Made by a program: the position numbers and the translations under genes
The notes under the pieces: generated by a model
The model's database searches: none
What the model was told of the DNA's origin: nothing
Seen by the model: only the letters and a program-made list of their open reading frames with translations
Part shown: in pieces, positions 62,259-64,000 of the stretch
Layout of the letters: the number at the start of each line of letters is the position of its first letter
How positions within the stretch are numbered: position 1 is the first letter of the stretch
DNA from: Alloalcanivorax xenomutans
Lineage (GTDB): Bacteria > Pseudomonadota > Gammaproteobacteria > Pseudomonadales > Alcanivoracaceae
DNA length: 64,000 bases
Direction: 5' to 3'
NCBI RefSeq assembly: GCF_900217905.1
Contig: NZ_OBMO01000002.1
Location: forward strand, 186,922-250,921

Positions 62259-64000
62259 TCATACCGACTCCAGAGGGTTATCACCTGACCGGCGGCGCAG
62301 GGTGCGCTGGCGCAATGTTTCCAGATACAGATAGATCACCGGCGTGGTGTACAGCGTCAACAGCTGACTGAACGCCAAACCGCCGATGATGGTAATCCCG
62401 AGCGGCTGGCGCAGCTCTGATCCTTCGCCGAGTCCCAGTACCAGCGGCACCGCGCCGAGCAGACCGGCCAGGTTGGTCATCAGAATCGGCCGTAATCGCA
62501 ACAACGCCGCCTGACGGATCGCCGCCAGCGGGGCCAGGCCATCCCGACGCTGCGCTTCCAGGGCAAAGTCGATCATCAGAATGGCGTTCTTCATCACGAT
62601 GCCGATCAGCAGGAACAATCCCAACAGCGCGATCAGGCTGAATGGCGTATCACTGATACGCAGCGCCAACAAAGCGCCAATACCGGCGGAAGGCAAAGTG
62701 GAAAGAATGGTAAGCGGGTGCAGGGTGCTTTCGTACAGCATGCCCAACACCATGTACACCGCCAGCAGTACCGACAGAATGAGCAGAGGCTGACTGAGGT
62801 TGCCTTCGAAATTGGGCCGGTCGGAACCCGGCCCGGCATACACGCTCGGCGGCAGCATAATGTCGTTGAGCGCCTTCTGGATCGCTTCTTCCGCCTGTAT
62901 CGGCGTGACCCCGGGGGCCAGCGCATACCCTATCCCCGTGGCGGCGAACTGAGAGTCGTGGCGAATGCGGTCGTTGGTCAGTCCGTATTCCCAGGTCGCG
63001 AAGGTGGACAGCGGCACGCGCGCGCCATCGTCGGTCAACACTTCCAGTTGCTCCAGTACCGAAGGTTGTTCGGTGTAGCGCGGCAATAACTCCATCACCA
63101 CCCGGTACTGGTTCAATTCATCGTAGAGCGTGGCCACCTGCCGCTGGGAAAAGGAGTTGTTCAACACCGACGCCACCGTCGCCATGTCGACCCCGTGCAC
63201 CCGCGCCGCTTCGCGATCAATATCCAGTACCACCTGTTGCGCTTCCTCGTCACCGGCGGAGTCCACGTCCACCAGTTCCGGCAGTTTCTGCATCGCTTCC
63301 GATGCCTTGCGTGACCAGATATCCAGCAACTCCAGGGAATCCGAACGCAACACCAACTCATAATCACTGCGACTGAACCCTCCCGATAGCCGGATATCCT
63401 GATCCACCATCAGAAACATCATGCCACCGGGAACATGAGGCGCCTTGGCCCGCAGCCGGTTGACCACCTCTTGAGCCGACACCCCCCGTTCCGCCAGCGG
63501 CTTGAGGTTGATGGTGAGCTGGGCATTGGTGATACCGCCATCGCCACCGCTGGTGCCGGTAACGTCCTGCACCGCCGGATCGTCCATGATCAATTGCCGG
63601 AACACTTCGATCTTCGGCTGCATCAACTGGAATGAAAAACCGTCGTCACCGCGGACGAAGCCGCGAATTTGTCCGGTGTCCTGCGGCGGTAGCGTGGTTT
63701 TCGGGATCGCCACATACAGCCACACATTGACCGCCACCACCGCCAGCAAGGTAAGCAGGGTAATCAGCCGATGACGCAACGCCCAGTCCAGACTGGCGGC
63801 ATAGGCGTGTTGCAGGGAATGGAACGCGGCCTCACTGCGCCGGGCCAGGGCCGAGGGCGCGCCGGTGGCTTTTCCCCGCAACCAAAGCGCGCACAGGCTG
63901 GGAGTCAGGGTTAGCGAGACCAACAGGGAAATCAGCATCGCCGCCGCCAGGGTAATGGAGAACTCGCGGAACAAACGCTCGACAATGCCGCCCATGAACA
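62259..64000 (-). CDS. RND-family efflux pump inner-membrane subunit (HAE1/MdtBC-like), C-terminal part
   Basis: At least 580 residues of an AcrB-class transporter that continues past the window end. FREFSITLAAAMLISLLVSLTLTPSLCALWL is the centre-of-protein helix region, PPQDTGQIRGFVRGDDGFSFQLMQ the second porter domain, and FLLIGIVMKNAILMIDFALEAQRRDGLAPLAAIRQAALLRLRPILMT the late helix block. The pattern is closer to MdtB/MdtC/MuxC pumps than to AcrB. It exports drugs, bile-salt-like detergents or solvents by proton exchange. No 5' end is in view; the methionine at 63995 is internal. Confidence 0.93.
   Translation of the reverse strand, partial: FMGGIVERLFREFSITLAAAMLISLLVSLTLTPSLCALWLRGKATGAPSALARRSEAAFHSLQHAYAASLDWALRHRLITLLTLLAVVAVNVWLYVAIPKTTLPPQDTGQIRGFVRGDDGFSFQLMQPKIEVFRQLIMDDPAVQDVTGTSGGDGGITNAQLTINLKPLAERGVSAQEVVNRLRAKAPHVPGGMMFLMVDQDIRLSGGFSRSDYELVLRSDSLELLDIWSRKASEAMQKLPELVDVDSAGDEEAQQVVLDIDREAARVHGVDMATVASVLNNSFSQRQVATLYDELNQYRVVMELLPRYTEQPSVLEQLEVLTDDGARVPLSTFATWEYGLTNDRIRHDSQFAATGIGYALAPGVTPIQAEEAIQKALNDIMLPPSVYAGPGSDRPNFEGNLSQPLLILSVLLAVYMVLGMLYESTLHPLTILSTLPSAGIGALLALRISDTPFSLIALLGLFLLIGIVMKNAILMIDFALEAQRRDGLAPLAAIRQAALLRLRPILMTNLAGLLGAVPLVLGLGEGSELRQPLGITIIGGLAFSQLLTLYTTPVIYLYLETLRQRTLRRRSGDNPLESV

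Noticed and set aside
1-64000. CRISPR array, prophage, integron or insertion sequence
   Set aside because: No regularly spaced direct repeats, no transposase, integrase or phage structural gene, and no tRNA-linked direct repeats were seen.

Overview
The window looks like chromosome of a hydrocarbon- or lipid-degrading marine gammaproteobacterium, most likely Alcanivoracaceae (Alcanivorax/Alloalcanivorax type). This is inferred from the high GC, the density of acyl-CoA genes and the familiar housekeeping neighbours; no rRNA marker is present. No tRNA, rRNA, insertion sequence, prophage or CRISPR array was seen.

Bases 1-28,000 form one acyl-CoA catabolic island. It holds an acyl-CoA ligase (cut by the window start), a thiolase, an HSD10-type dehydrogenase, a large MalT/LAL-type LuxR regulator, an alpha-methylacyl-CoA racemase, a dienoyl-CoA-reductase-like SDR, five crotonases, an acyl-CoA dehydrogenase with a DUF6285 protein and an APH-type kinase (the LvaC/LvaB/LvaA arrangement for 4-hydroxyacyl-CoA), a thioesterase, another SDR, a nitroreductase, an Lrp regulator with a LysE exporter, a TRAP transporter with a second acyl-CoA ligase, and two tandem porins. 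A previously unnamed palindrome, TCGTC-NNAANN-GACGA, occurs nine times here. Every copy lies in an intergenic region in front of one of these transcription units: thiolase, HSD10/regulator, racemase operon, kinase operon, the divergent crotonase/SDR pair (two copies), the ligase-TRAP operon, and each porin. It looks like the operator of a dedicated regulon covering outer-membrane entry, inner-membrane uptake, CoA activation and side-chain or branch-tolerant beta-oxidation.

Bases 28,000-47,500 hold a lipoprotein, an SMP-30-like propeller, endonuclease V, a Fur-box-controlled PepSY membrane operon, an unrecognised two-gene operon, a small repeat lipoprotein, an AaeA/AaeB-like efflux pair, a lipase-methyltransferase pair, YceI and cytochrome b561, a 33-residue membrane protein, a GNAT protein, and an FMO-BASS transporter-epimerase-SDR operon divergent from an AraC regulator.

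Bases 47,500-64,000 hold AraC regulators, MetY, a sixth crotonase, an Mpo1-like protein, a CBS protein, and an unusual overlapping pair: an 899-residue membrane-anchored AAA ATPase and an MscS-type channel. These are followed by a serine hydrolase, a PF10118 diiron-type protein, a peroxiredoxin-glutaredoxin fusion behind a clear OxyR site, and an RND efflux pump cut by the window end. Two copies of a perfect 27-bp inverted repeat (REP-like) and several terminators separate the units.
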